Assembly: GCF_003014675.1 (NCBI RefSeq)
Contig: NZ_PYAU01000001.1
Span: 2,666,001-2,730,000 of the forward strand
Length of the DNA stretch: 64,000 bases
Direction: 5' to 3'
From: Labedella gwakjiensis
GTDB taxonomy: Bacteria; Actinomycetota; Actinomycetes; Actinomycetales; Microbacteriaceae
This document shows positions 8,182 through 16,022 of this stretch, piece after piece (within the stretch, counting starts at the first letter, position 1; each line of letters starts with the position of its first letter). The translations under genes and the position numbers were made by a program. The notes below the pieces were generated by a model that saw nothing but the letters and a program-made list of their open reading frames with translations, had not been told where the DNA came from and did no database searches.

Positions 8182-9114
8182 CTATGCGGTTGTGGACGGG
8201 ACGGAGGCACTCGAGTCGGCGCAAGCCACCTCGAGGGCCGACGTGATCGCGTGGGCGAGGGCCGTAGGGGCCTGCTCCTGCAGGTTGTGGCCGCCGTCGA
8301 TCGTGAGGGAGCGCGAGCCCGGCACGCGAGTCAGGAACTCCTCCTCGAGCTCATCGGTGAGGAATCCGTGGCTGGCTCGTACCAGCAGGACCGGCACGGT
8401 CAGACGTTCGAACGCCGACCAGAGGCCGCTCTTGTCGGCGTCGAAGAGGGGAGCGGCGCCGCCCAGGTTCGCGAGGTGGTGCCGGAAGGCGAATCCGCCG
8501 TCGACGGGTCTGGTGTTGAGGAAGACGCCGCGGGAGAGATCGTCCCGGTCGGTGCCGATTCCGAAGGCGATCGCGCGGTCGACGATCTCCTCCCGCGTGG
8601 CGTAGACGTCCGGCCCGTCGAGGAAGTCACGGACGGCGGCCGCCCCGGTCGACGTGTCGACGCTCGGTGTGATGTCGACCACCACGAGGCCGCAGACCGT
8701 GCCGGGGTTCGTCGCGGCGAGCACGGCAGCGGTGAGGCCGCCGAGCGACTGCCCCACGATGAGCTGACAGTCGGAGCCCACGCGCTCGAGCACCGAGAAG
8801 ACGGCGGCGGCATTGGTCTCGGCCCGGTAGTCGACGTCGTCCCGCCAGTCGGAGTGGCCGTGACCCGGGAGGTCGACGGCGAGCGCTGGCAGGCCGAGCG
8901 CCAGGGCCGTCGCGTCCCAGGTGTGCGCGTTGAGTCCCGCGCCGTGCAAGAACGTCACCTCGGGTCCACCCGTGCTCCACTCGATCGCGCTCACCGCGCG
9001 GCCATCGCGGTCGGTGAAACGGGAGCGCCGGTGCGCCGGTACCGAGTCGAGTCCGAGGGCGACGGCCTGACCGCTCAGATAGCGGAACTCGTCGGTGGTG
9101 TCGCCGTCGCTCAT
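8182..9114 (-). CDS. alpha/beta hydrolase
   Basis: The start is the ATG at 9114 (MSDGDTTDEF); longer frames run into the promoter of the divergent gene. The 310-residue product has the alpha/beta-hydrolase core: the oxyanion strand 'TFLHGAGLN' (54-62), 'DLPGHGHSDW' (81-90), the nucleophile elbow GQSLGG with Ser123, and a C-terminal catalytic His276 in 'IDGGHNL'. The family includes esterases, haloperoxidase-like enzymes and C-C hydrolases, and the substrate is unknown. It lies divergently from the AhpD-like gene and may share its promoter region. Confidence 0.85.
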   Translation of the reverse strand: MSDGDTTDEFRYLSGQAVALGLDSVPAHRRSRFTDRDGRAVSAIEWSTGGPEVTFLHGAGLNAHTWDATALALGLPALAVDLPGHGHSDWRDDVDYRAETNAAAVFSVLERVGSDCQLIVGQSLGGLTAAVLAATNPGTVCGLVVVDITPSVDTSTGAAAVRDFLDGPDVYATREEIVDRAIAFGIGTDRDDLSRGVFLNTRPVDGGFAFRHHLANLGGAAPLFDADKSGLWSAFERLTVPVLLVRASHGFLTDELEEEFLTRVPGSRSLTIDGGHNLQEQAPTALAHAITSALEVACADSSASVPSTTA

Positions 9115-9201
9115 CGGGTGTCTCCTCGCTTTTCCGTACTCGGTACAGTCTCCTCCATCCGTCGTGGCTCGGGTCCCGCCGCGATCACATCGTGACGTTC
9201 G

Positions 9202-9735
9202 GTGACAGAGTCCGCCGTTCCGCGCAATGCTCTGGCCGAGGCGCCGACAGGGCACCATCATGGAAGGGTGATCGACGAGGAACGCATCCACCTGTCCCGC
9301 ACCGTGCCGAGCGCATATGAGAAGCTCGCCGCGTTCTCGACCGAGGTCGGCAAGGTCGCGAAGGAGGCCGGCGTCCCCGCGACCACGGCCGAACTCGTGC
9401 AGTTGCACGCCTCGCAGCTCAACGGCTGCGCGTACTGCATCCGGGTGCACACGAAGAAGCTCATCGCACTGGGGGAGTCCGCCGAACGGCTGGTGATGCT
9501 TCCGGCGTGGCGCGAGTCGGGTATCTACGACGAGCGCGAGCGTGCGGCGCTCACCGTCGTGGAGTCGATCACCCTCATCCGCGACGGTGTCCTGTCCGAT
9601 CGCGAGTACCGCGACGTGCTCGACTTCCTCTCCGTGGACGAGTACGCGGCCATCGCGTGGATCAGCGTCGCGATCAACGCCTTCAACCGCGTTGCGATCA
9701 CGGGGCGCTACGCGACGGAACCGGACGACGACTGA
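9202..9735 (+). CDS. carboxymuconolactone decarboxylase/AhpD-family protein
   Basis: A 177-residue protein with the AhpD-type redox motif CAYCIRVHTKK (Cys76, Cys79, His83), as in peroxidase-associated proteins of this family that relay reducing power or reduce hydroperoxides directly. The helical repeat and the segment 'AWRESGIYDERERAALTVVE' also fit. The start at GTG 9202 is the longest; a GTG at 9268 (MIDEERIHLSR) begins nearer the conserved core and is an alternative. A role in peroxide defence or small-molecule detoxification is inferred from the family only. Confidence 0.88.
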   Translation: MTESAVPRNALAEAPTGHHHGRVIDEERIHLSRTVPSAYEKLAAFSTEVGKVAKEAGVPATTAELVQLHASQLNGCAYCIRVHTKKLIALGESAERLVMLPAWRESGIYDERERAALTVVESITLIRDGVLSDREYRDVLDFLSVDEYAAIAWISVAINAFNRVAITGRYATEPDDD

Positions 9736-9780
9736 CGCTCCGTCCGCGCGGGTGTGAGTTGCCCGGACGGGGTACAGATG

Positions 9781-9799
9781 TGAGGTAAGGCATGCCTAT
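9781..9799 (+). promoter_or_regulatory. candidate DtxR/IdeR iron box overlapping a -10 element
   Basis: The 19 bases tgaggtaaggcatgcctat match the known actinobacterial DtxR/IdeR operator TTAGGTTAGGCTAACCTAA at 13 of 19 positions, including the AGGT and CCTA half-site cores. A TATACT hexamer, a good -10, lies at 9797-9802, so bound repressor would block RNA polymerase. The site is 13 bases before the ATG of a SIP-domain gene, a family tied to iron-siderophore use, which supports iron control. Confidence 0.65.
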
Positions 9800-9811
9800 A
9801 CTGATGGGGCT

Positions 9812-10300
9812 ATGACGACCACCTCTCGCGAGACCACCCGGCGCCGCTCCTCCTCCGCTGCGGAGAGCCGCCGTCTCGCCCCCTTCCTCCTCGCCTGCGA
9901 CGAGTCGGCGATCGCCGAACTCGAGGCGATGGTCGCGACGCTTCCGCTCTGCGCGAGCGGTCGGGTGTTCGTCGAGGTGGCCTCCGCCGACGACATCGGC
10001 CTGATCGCCGTTCCGTCCCGCATGACCGTCACGTGGTTGCCCCGTTCGGCCCGGTCGGGAGCTCCGGGAACCGGCGCATCGTGCGGCCGTGGTGAAGCGG
10101 TTGTACGAGCCGTCACCGCATGGGCCGACGAGATGCTGTGCGCCCCCGCGGCTGACGCCGTCGATCGTCCCGACGTGCGCGTGGAGGTCTGGCTCGGCGG
10201 TGACTACCGAGGCGTCGCTCCCGCATACGAACACCTCGTGCACGACCTCGGCGTCGACGCGACCCGTGTCACGGCCCCCGTCGCCTACCGCCTGTCCTGA
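9812..10300 (+). CDS. stand-alone SIP (siderophore-interacting protein) domain protein
   Basis: The 162-residue product resembles the C-terminal NAD(P)H-binding half of siderophore-interacting flavin reductases: 'FLLACDESAIAELEAMVATLP' corresponds to the GDETALPA-type strand and helix, followed by 'GRVFVEVASADDIGLI' and 'TVTWLPR'. The FAD-binding N-terminal half is absent, which is recurrent in actinobacterial short SIP proteins. An electron-transfer role in releasing iron from siderophores is likely only in combination with another protein. The likely iron box upstream fits. The TGA lies inside a copy of a dispersed repeat. Confidence 0.75.
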   Translation: MTTTSRETTRRRSSSAAESRRLAPFLLACDESAIAELEAMVATLPLCASGRVFVEVASADDIGLIAVPSRMTVTWLPRSARSGAPGTGASCGRGEAVVRAVTAWADEMLCAPAADAVDRPDVRVEVWLGGDYRGVAPAYEHLVHDLGVDATRVTAPVAYRLS

Positions 10301-10313
10301 GTCTGTCGAACGG
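10293..10313. repeat. short dispersed repeat, copy 3
   Basis: The sequence tgtcctgagtctgtcgaacgg is a diverged copy of the repeats at 2649 and 2710. It overlaps the stop codon of the SIP gene, so it reaches into coding sequence. Confidence 0.4.
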
Positions 10314-10453
10314 TCGGTCATCGGGACCGTGCCGGACTGAACTTGTCATCGGGCCTTCGCGCACGGGGCTCGTCCCTGGCCGGTCGGGAGGCTCATGCAG
10401 AGCCTCGTCCGGAGCCTCGCGCCGCTGAGTCGGGCCGAACCAGCGGTCGACGG

Positions 10454-11998
10454 CTACTGCTCGGAACGCAGTTCGCGAGACGGCAGGGCCATGAGGTCCA
10501 CATGCGGCGTCACGGGTGCGGAGGGCGCATCGTCGTGGTCGGACGCCGTCCTTGTCTCGCCGGCGGAACCGACGTCCGCGAGGACTCCTCGAAGCACCGC
10601 GGCGTTGTCGCTCGCCGAGGCCACGCGATTGTGATTGATGAACCCTTGCGCCACCTCGATCGCCGGTCCCAGGATGCCCGACAGCAGCCGAAGCGGCAGG
10701 TACCAGGCGTCGCTCTGGAGCTCCGGGTCCTCCTGCTCGAATCCGTTGGCGGCCGACGGGGCGACGGCGTACCCGAGCGTGTCGCCTTCGACGAGACCGT
10801 AGATGTAGCGGGTGACGTCGTTTCCGGCGACGTATGCCACGTAGCGCGTCGATGCCGACGGCTGCCACCCGGCGAGCATCCCGACCCCGCCGAGAACGAT
10901 CCGGGTATCGAAACGCGTGCCGAGGGTCTCCGCCACTCCGCCGATGCTCGAGCCGAAACTGTGCTCGACGGACGTGCGAGCGAGGTCGCCGACGGCCGTG
11001 GCGTCGAGACCCTCGTTGAAGCGGTCGAAGAGCACTCCGAGCGTGATGGACCGGTGATTGTCGAACGGCCCGTCGCTCACGCTCCACTGCGGAAACGAGC
11101 CGATCTTGTACACGAATGCCACGGTCGGTTCGGCACTCGTCGCGTGCTCGACCTCCCACTGCGCGAGTGACTGCATGGAGCCGTCGTAGAAGTCGGCGAG
11201 CGTCGCGGTCGTACCGGGGGTGAAGATCAGGGTGCGCGTGGCGGTGGTCGCATCGCCGACCATTTCCACGATCGCGTCGCGCGACACGTCGAAGGCGTAG
11301 AGCGAGACGTTTCCCGACGCCACCCGCGCGAGGTAGGTGGCTTCGTCGCTCGCGAGCTCCGAGCCCGAGCGGGGGTACGCGGCGAGGGCCCGAGACGCGC
11401 TCTCACGGTTGGCTGAGACCCGGTCGGCGAGGGGCACTCCGTCGAGGTTCCCGACAAGCGTCGGCGAGGCTGTGACGATGTCGGCGCGCTCCGTCGTGGA
11501 GAGAGAGCCCCACCACGCGGCGACCCGGGTCGCCGGGAGGGCGGCGTCGAGGATGCGGTCGACGGCGTGGGGGTTGCTCACCACGGCGGGGGTCACGCGA
11601 GCGGAGTCGAGGAGGACGTAGGCCGACTGTTGTTCGGCCTCGTCCACATGAGCGGCGACGGCGATGGACTGCAGAGCGGCGGCACTCGCGGCGGCGTTGA
11701 CGGTGGAGACGGCCGTCACCGCCGCTCCGGCGGTCGTGGCCCCGTTCGACACGACGCCGGCGAGAGCCGCGGCGGTCGATATCACGGGAGCGGCGGCCCT
11801 CGTCGGGTCGGCGATGACGCCGCCGAGCAGCTGGATCATGAGCACCACGGCGATCACCAGAGGCATACGCCTGACCACGACGAACCGTGCGCCGACGAGC
11901 ACCGCGGAGGGGTGGCGGAGAGCCGAAAGCAGGGCGTTTCCGGGCACGCTGAGGACGTCGCTGGCGTTTCGGCGCAGGGCGACGTCGATTGAATGCAT
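10454..11998 (-). CDS. DUF1023-type alpha/beta hydrolase (membrane/exported)
   Basis: The ATG at 11998 is preferred over an upstream TTG (12022) because a GGGAG lies at good spacing before it. The 514-residue product has a hydrophobic segment near residues 46-64 (PLVIAVVLMIQLLGGVI), an Ala-rich helical region, and then the DUF1023 layout: 'WWGSLSTTERADIV...LVGNLDGVPLADRVSANR' (162-198), a 'PGTTATL' oxyanion region and the nucleophile elbow EHSFGS with Ser347. In most family members this elbow reads GHSYGS, so the Glu is unusual. An extracytoplasmic esterase or lipase-like role is possible; the substrate is unknown. Confidence 0.7.
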   Translation of the reverse strand: MHSIDVALRRNASDVLSVPGNALLSALRHPSAVLVGARFVVVRRMPLVIAVVLMIQLLGGVIADPTRAAAPVISTAAALAGVVSNGATTAGAAVTAVSTVNAAASAAALQSIAVAAHVDEAEQQSAYVLLDSARVTPAVVSNPHAVDRILDAALPATRVAAWWGSLSTTERADIVTASPTLVGNLDGVPLADRVSANRESASRALAAYPRSGSELASDEATYLARVASGNVSLYAFDVSRDAIVEMVGDATTATRTLIFTPGTTATLADFYDGSMQSLAQWEVEHATSAEPTVAFVYKIGSFPQWSVSDGPFDNHRSITLGVLFDRFNEGLDATAVGDLARTSVEHSFGSSIGGVAETLGTRFDTRIVLGGVGMLAGWQPSASTRYVAYVAGNDVTRYIYGLVEGDTLGYAVAPSAANGFEQEDPELQSDAWYLPLRLLSGILGPAIEVAQGFINHNRVASASDNAAVLRGVLADVGSAGETRTASDHDDAPSAPVTPHVDLMALPSRELRSEQ

Positions 11999-12171
11999 GG
12001 CCGGCTCCCGCCGTCGGCTCAACGCAGGCTCTCACCGCGCGGGTTGGGGGGGAATCCCGCACACGGAGCCGTTCTTCCCAGGGTACCCGGAACGGGGGGT
12101 ATGGCGCACTCTGTGCTGCCGAATTAACAGCAACGTCATCCGGGGCGACTCCGGGTGCCGCGCGAACGGGA

Positions 12172-12585
12172 CTACGCCGTCGGCCCGTTCGTCGTCGTCG
12201 CCCCATTCGTCCGCGGACGCCGGCGGCGACGCAGATAGCCGCCCTTCTCGAGTCCTGCCTCGATCTCGAACCGGTTGCGCAACGGGTCGCGCCCGGCGGC
12301 GAGGTAGAGGAACGGGAAGAGCATCCCGTAGCGCTGCCACTGACGCTTGTGGACGGCCTCATGTTCGAGGACGTCGTCTGAGACGTTCGAATCGGTGAGA
12401 TAGCAGGAGCCCACGCACGATCCGCCACGACCGAACGCGCGCTTCGGCATGCCGGTGAACACCCACAGTCCGTTGCGCCGTTCGACACGCCCCGTGGAGC
12501 AGAGGAAACCCCACGTGAGTCCGACCGCTGTGGCGAAGTAGTATCCGGCGCGGCTCACCGGGGAGTCGAGCAGCAGGGATGGCAT
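12172..12585 (-). CDS. conserved hypothetical protein with HExxH motif
   Basis: A 137-residue protein whose second half contains HEAVHKRQWQRYG (His75, Glu76, His79), a possible zinc-binding HExxH site, followed by 'PFLYLAAGRDPLRNRFEIEAGLEKGGY'. Close relatives in Microbacteriaceae are often labelled 'Fe-S oxidoreductase', but no iron-sulfur cysteine cluster is visible (only Cys29, Cys57 and Cys61). The ATG at 12585 directly abuts the stop of the disulfide-reductase-like gene at 12586, so the two are probably co-transcribed. A peptidase-like role is conceivable but unproven. Confidence 0.65.
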   Translation of the reverse strand: MPSLLLDSPVSRAGYYFATAVGLTWGFLCSTGRVERRNGLWVFTGMPKRAFGRGGSCVGSCYLTDSNVSDDVLEHEAVHKRQWQRYGMLFPFLYLAAGRDPLRNRFEIEAGLEKGGYLRRRRRPRTNGATTTNGPTA

Positions 12586-14046
12586 CTACGCGTACCGTTC
12601 CGTCTCGAGCAGGCGCAGCCAGACCTCGTTCATGGTCGGGTACGCGGGCACCGCGTGCCACAAGCGGTCGAGGGATACCTCTCCCACCACGGCGATGGTC
12701 GCCGCGTGCAGCATCTCGGACACGTCCTGACCCACGAACGTCATTCCGAGGATCACGCGCCGCTCCGTGTCGATGACCGCGCGGACGGCACCGGAGTATC
12801 CGTCGGAATGCACCGCGGCGCCGGCGACCGAGCCGAGGTCGTAGTCCACGACGCGCACGGGATAGCCCGCCTCGGTCGCGGCCGTCGAGGTGAGCCCGAC
12901 GGTGGCGACCTCGGGCTCGGTGAACACGACGGACGGAACATGCTCGTGATCGGCGGTGGCGGCGTAGTCGCTCCACGGCTCGGGACGAGCAGAGGGGGAG
13001 GACGGGAGGGTACCGGCGGCGCGAGCCGCGATGGCGAGCCCGGCGGCACGCGCCTGGTACTTGCCCTGGTGGGTCAGGAGGGCACGGCCGTTGACGTCGC
13101 CCACGGCGTAGAGCCAGTCGCCGTGAACGCCGGACACGCGCATCGAGTCGTCGACGTGGAGGTCCTTCGGTGTGACGCCGACCTCCTCGAGTCCGAGGTC
13201 CGATGTGGCCGGGTGCCGACCCGTCGCCACGACGATCTCGTCGGCGACGATCGGCTCGTCGTCCTCGCCGAGGGCGATCGTGACGCGGCCGTCGTCGCCG
13301 CGGTGCACGCTCGACGGGGAGCCGACGACGATCCGGACGCCGGACTCCTCGAGGCTCTTCTGCACGCGCTCTGATGCGATGTCCTCGAGCGTTCCGAGCA
13401 GGCGTCCACGGATCACGACGGTGACCTCCGCTCCGAGGGACCGGTAGATCGTCGCGAGTTCGGATGCGACCACTCCGCCGCCGACGATCGCGACCGACGA
13501 CGGGATCTCGGTGACGCTCGTGGCCTCACGGCTCGTCCACGGCTTCGCCTCCGCGAGGCCGTCGATGGGAGGCATCGTGGGCACGGACCCGGTGCACAGG
13601 GCCACGGCGTGCGTGGCTGTGAGGGTGCGCACGGTGCCGTCCGGCTGCGTCACGTCCACGCGACGGTCGCCCACGATGCGCGCCCGGCCGCGCACCAGGT
13701 CGATCCCCGCGCCCTGCAGCCACTCGACCTGACTCGCGTCGTTCCACTCGCTCGTGAAGCTCGTACGCCGCTCGAGCACGGCGGCCACATCGAGTTCACC
13801 GGTGACGGCCGCGCTCGCGCCGGCCACACGCTGTGCCGCGAGTCTCACGGTCGCGGGGCGGAGAAGCGCCTTCGAGGGCATGCACGCCCAGTACGAGCAC
13901 TCACCGCCCACGAGCTCGGCCTCCACGATCACCACGCGGAGTCCTCCCTTCGTGGCGTAGTCCGCCACGTTCTCGCCGACGGCACCCGCGCCGATGACGA
14001 TGAGATCCCACTGGTCGGTCGGGGTGGATTCGGTGGTGTCGGTCAT
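12586..14046 (-). CDS. FAD-dependent pyridine nucleotide-disulfide oxidoreductase homologue
   Basis: A 486-residue flavoprotein starting MTDTTESTPTDQWDLIVIGAG (FAD-binding GAGAVG near residue 20). It has a redox cysteine pair in GGECSYWACMPSKALLRP (Cys50, Cys55), an NAD(P)-binding GGGVVASELA segment, 'AVGDVNGRALLTHQGKYQAR', and the dimerisation domain. It belongs to the lipoamide dehydrogenase/mercuric reductase family. The C-terminal motif that normally reads H-P-T is 'AYPTMNE' here (Tyr469), so the proton-donating His is missing. The disulfide substrate, if any, is therefore uncertain. Confidence 0.88.
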   Translation of the reverse strand: MTDTTESTPTDQWDLIVIGAGAVGENVADYATKGGLRVVIVEAELVGGECSYWACMPSKALLRPATVRLAAQRVAGASAAVTGELDVAAVLERRTSFTSEWNDASQVEWLQGAGIDLVRGRARIVGDRRVDVTQPDGTVRTLTATHAVALCTGSVPTMPPIDGLAEAKPWTSREATSVTEIPSSVAIVGGGVVASELATIYRSLGAEVTVVIRGRLLGTLEDIASERVQKSLEESGVRIVVGSPSSVHRGDDGRVTIALGEDDEPIVADEIVVATGRHPATSDLGLEEVGVTPKDLHVDDSMRVSGVHGDWLYAVGDVNGRALLTHQGKYQARAAGLAIAARAAGTLPSSPSARPEPWSDYAATADHEHVPSVVFTEPEVATVGLTSTAATEAGYPVRVVDYDLGSVAGAAVHSDGYSGAVRAVIDTERRVILGMTFVGQDVSEMLHAATIAVVGEVSLDRLWHAVPAYPTMNEVWLRLLETERYA

Positions 14047-14055
14047 GGCGAGTCC

Positions 14056-14104
14056 TGTCTGTGCGTGCCGTCTGTGTGTCTGTGTGTCTGTCTGTGCTGT
14101 GCTG
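14056..14104. repeat. TG/TC-rich simple sequence
   Basis: A run of short units such as tctgtgtgtc and tctgtctgtg fills most of the gap between the disulfide-reductase-like gene and the crotonase gene. It is a low-complexity stretch in the 5' region of the reductase gene, and no larger element is seen. Confidence 0.6.
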
Positions 14105-14155
14105 CGGGTCGTTCCGTGCGTCGTGCGGGTTCGAGGGCGATCGCCCTCGCGGATG

Positions 14156-14944
14156 TCAGCGCCCGACGAAGTCGGCGGTTGTTCGGGTGGCGAAGGCGCG
14201 CATGCCGATAGCGGCGTCCTCGCTCGCGGCGAGGGCGGCGAGTGCCGGACCCAGGTCGGCTTCCGCCGCGGCGTCGCCCTCGCGGACGGCCGCCCGCGCG
14301 TTCGCAAGCGTGGCCTGCACGGCGAGCGGCGCTTGTGCGGCGATCCGCTGCGCGATCTCGAGCGCCCGATCGAGCTGCTCTCCCGGTTGGGTGAGCTCCT
14401 GCACGAGGCCGATACGGTGGGCTTCCTCGGCGTCGAAGGGGTCGCCGGTGAGGATCCAGCGCATCGCGTTCCCCCATCCGGCGGCGCGGGGGAAACGGAT
14501 GGTGGCGCCGCCGAACGGGAGGATGCCCCTCGACACTTCCAACTGGGCGAAGCTCGTATCGGTTGCGGCCACGACGATGTCGCTCGCGAGGGCGAGCTCG
14601 ATCCCGAGCGTGAAGCAGGTGCCCTGGGTGGCCATCACGATGGGTTTGCGGACACTGCGCCCCTCCACCTGCCACGGGTGGATGCCTCCATCTGGCACGA
14701 AGTCGAGGCCGTCGGACCCGAGCCGCGGGCCGATGTCGGCCAGGTCGAGCCCTCCCGTGAAGTGGTCGCCGACGGCCCAGACCACACCGACTCGCAACTC
14801 CGGGTCGGCGTCGAGCTCGCCGTAGGCGGCCGCGAGAGAACGCAGCATGTCGAACGTGGCGGCGTTTCGCTTCTCCGGACGATTCAGGCCGATGAGAAGG
14901 ACATGCCCCCGGCGTTCGGTGAGGATCAGTTGCTCCGTCGTCAT
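14156..14944 (-). CDS. enoyl-CoA hydratase/isomerase family (crotonase) protein
   Basis: The start is the ATG at 14944 (MTTEQLILTERRGHVLLIGLNRPEKRNA), giving 262 residues, the normal length. The crotonase pattern is clear: 'LNRPEKRNAATFDMLRSL', the acyl-CoA oxyanion-hole segments 'GDHFTGGLDLADI' and 'GTCFTLGIELALASDIVVA', and 'SRGILPFGGATIRFPRAAG'. The second catalytic Glu of true hydratases is not obvious, so it may be an isomerase or hydrolase-type member. It follows the disulfide-reductase-like gene's promoter region on the same strand but is separated from it by simple sequence. Confidence 0.85.
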   Translation of the reverse strand: MTTEQLILTERRGHVLLIGLNRPEKRNAATFDMLRSLAAAYGELDADPELRVGVVWAVGDHFTGGLDLADIGPRLGSDGLDFVPDGGIHPWQVEGRSVRKPIVMATQGTCFTLGIELALASDIVVAATDTSFAQLEVSRGILPFGGATIRFPRAAGWGNAMRWILTGDPFDAEEAHRIGLVQELTQPGEQLDRALEIAQRIAAQAPLAVQATLANARAAVREGDAAAEADLGPALAALAASEDAAIGMRAFATRTTADFVGR

Positions 14945-15107
14945 TCCCCCATTGTGGTCGCTGCCACCGACACCCGCACCCGGTTGCACGCACGCGCCGG
15001 CGGACCCGCGCGATCGCGTACGACCGACCGCGCGGCGGGGCAGCCCGGTCGCCGCCGTCTGCCACCGAGCGGCATCACTGCGCACACACGGACGACCTCG
15101 GCGCGGA

Positions 15108-15947
15108 TCAGGCCCGCAGCGCGGCGATGAGGCGGAGGATCGTCGTGAGGTCGTCGCCGGCATCCGGGTCCGTCACACCGCCCGGCACCTCGTCGGCCGG
15201 GGCGAACTCCATGATCCCGGCTCCAGCGAGCTCGAACTCGGCGCGGATCGACTTCACCGCATCGAGCAGATCGGAGACGGACAGGCCGAACGGCTCCGGG
15301 TGGTTCACGGCGGTGACCGACGCGGGATCGAGGACGTCGAGGTCGATGTGCACGTAGACGCTCGTCGCGCCGGTCGCGCGCAGTGCGGCGAGGATCGCTT
15401 CGGTGGAGGCCTCGGTCCCCGCGAGCACGGCGACCCCCGACTCGGCGGCGAACGCCTCCTCGCCCGGGTCCATGGAGCGCACCCCCGCGAGGACGGTGCG
15501 CGACGGCTGCACCGCCGAACGGGAGGCGAAAGCCGGGGGACCGTCGCCGAGAATGGAGCGGAGCACCATCCCGTGGAAGGCGCCGGACGGCGACTCCTCC
15601 GGCACGTTGAGGTCGGCGTGGGCGTCGAACCAGACCACGGCGATCCCGTGATCGAGGGATGCGGCGTGTTCGACGGCCGCGAGTTCCACTCCGCAGTCGC
15701 CACCGACCGTCACGGCCGGTCCCTGCCCTTGACCGAGCGTCGCGGCGAGTTCCTCGCGCACTCGCAGGACGGACGAGGCGCGGACGACGCCCGTGTCGAG
15801 CGCCGAGCCCGCCTCGAGCGGCACGTCGACGTACTCGGTGGCGGATCTCGGCAGATCCTCCGCGATCCGCGCCGCGCCGGTCGCGAGCCGCATCGCACGA
15901 TCGGAACCCGATCCCTGCCACTGCGGCACCACGACGAAGCGGGCCAT
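15108..15947 (-). CDS. arginase/agmatinase-fold protein
   Basis: The 279-residue product has the ureohydrolase metal motifs FDAHADLN (Asp108, His110, Asp112), 'GAFHGM' and HIDLDVLDP (Asp202, Asp204). The first motif, which normally reads GGDH and supplies a Mn ligand, reads GGDC here (Cys85). A single metal site, an altered metal or a different reaction is therefore possible. The family hydrolyses guanidino compounds such as arginine, agmatine or formiminoglutamate. No urea or arginine genes adjoin it, so the substrate is unknown. Confidence 0.82.
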   Translation of the reverse strand: MARFVVVPQWQGSGSDRAMRLATGAARIAEDLPRSATEYVDVPLEAGSALDTGVVRASSVLRVREELAATLGQGQGPAVTVGGDCGVELAAVEHAASLDHGIAVVWFDAHADLNVPEESPSGAFHGMVLRSILGDGPPAFASRSAVQPSRTVLAGVRSMDPGEEAFAAESGVAVLAGTEASTEAILAALRATGATSVYVHIDLDVLDPASVTAVNHPEPFGLSVSDLLDAVKSIRAEFELAGAGIMEFAPADEVPGGVTDPDAGDDLTTILRLIAALRA

Positions 15948-16022
15948 GTCAGGCCTCCGCCCGGCGGCGGACGGCGCGGATGCTGTCCGCGCCGCCCGTC
16001 CGGGGCGTCGGCGAGCCGGCGG

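Noticed and set aside
5854-9195. A 1,113-codon open frame on the plus strand opposite the peptide transporter operon.
   Set aside because: It is antisense to well-supported transporter genes, and its translation is a run of Arg/Val/Glu/His without any domain, which is what high-GC coding DNA gives in its opposite frame.
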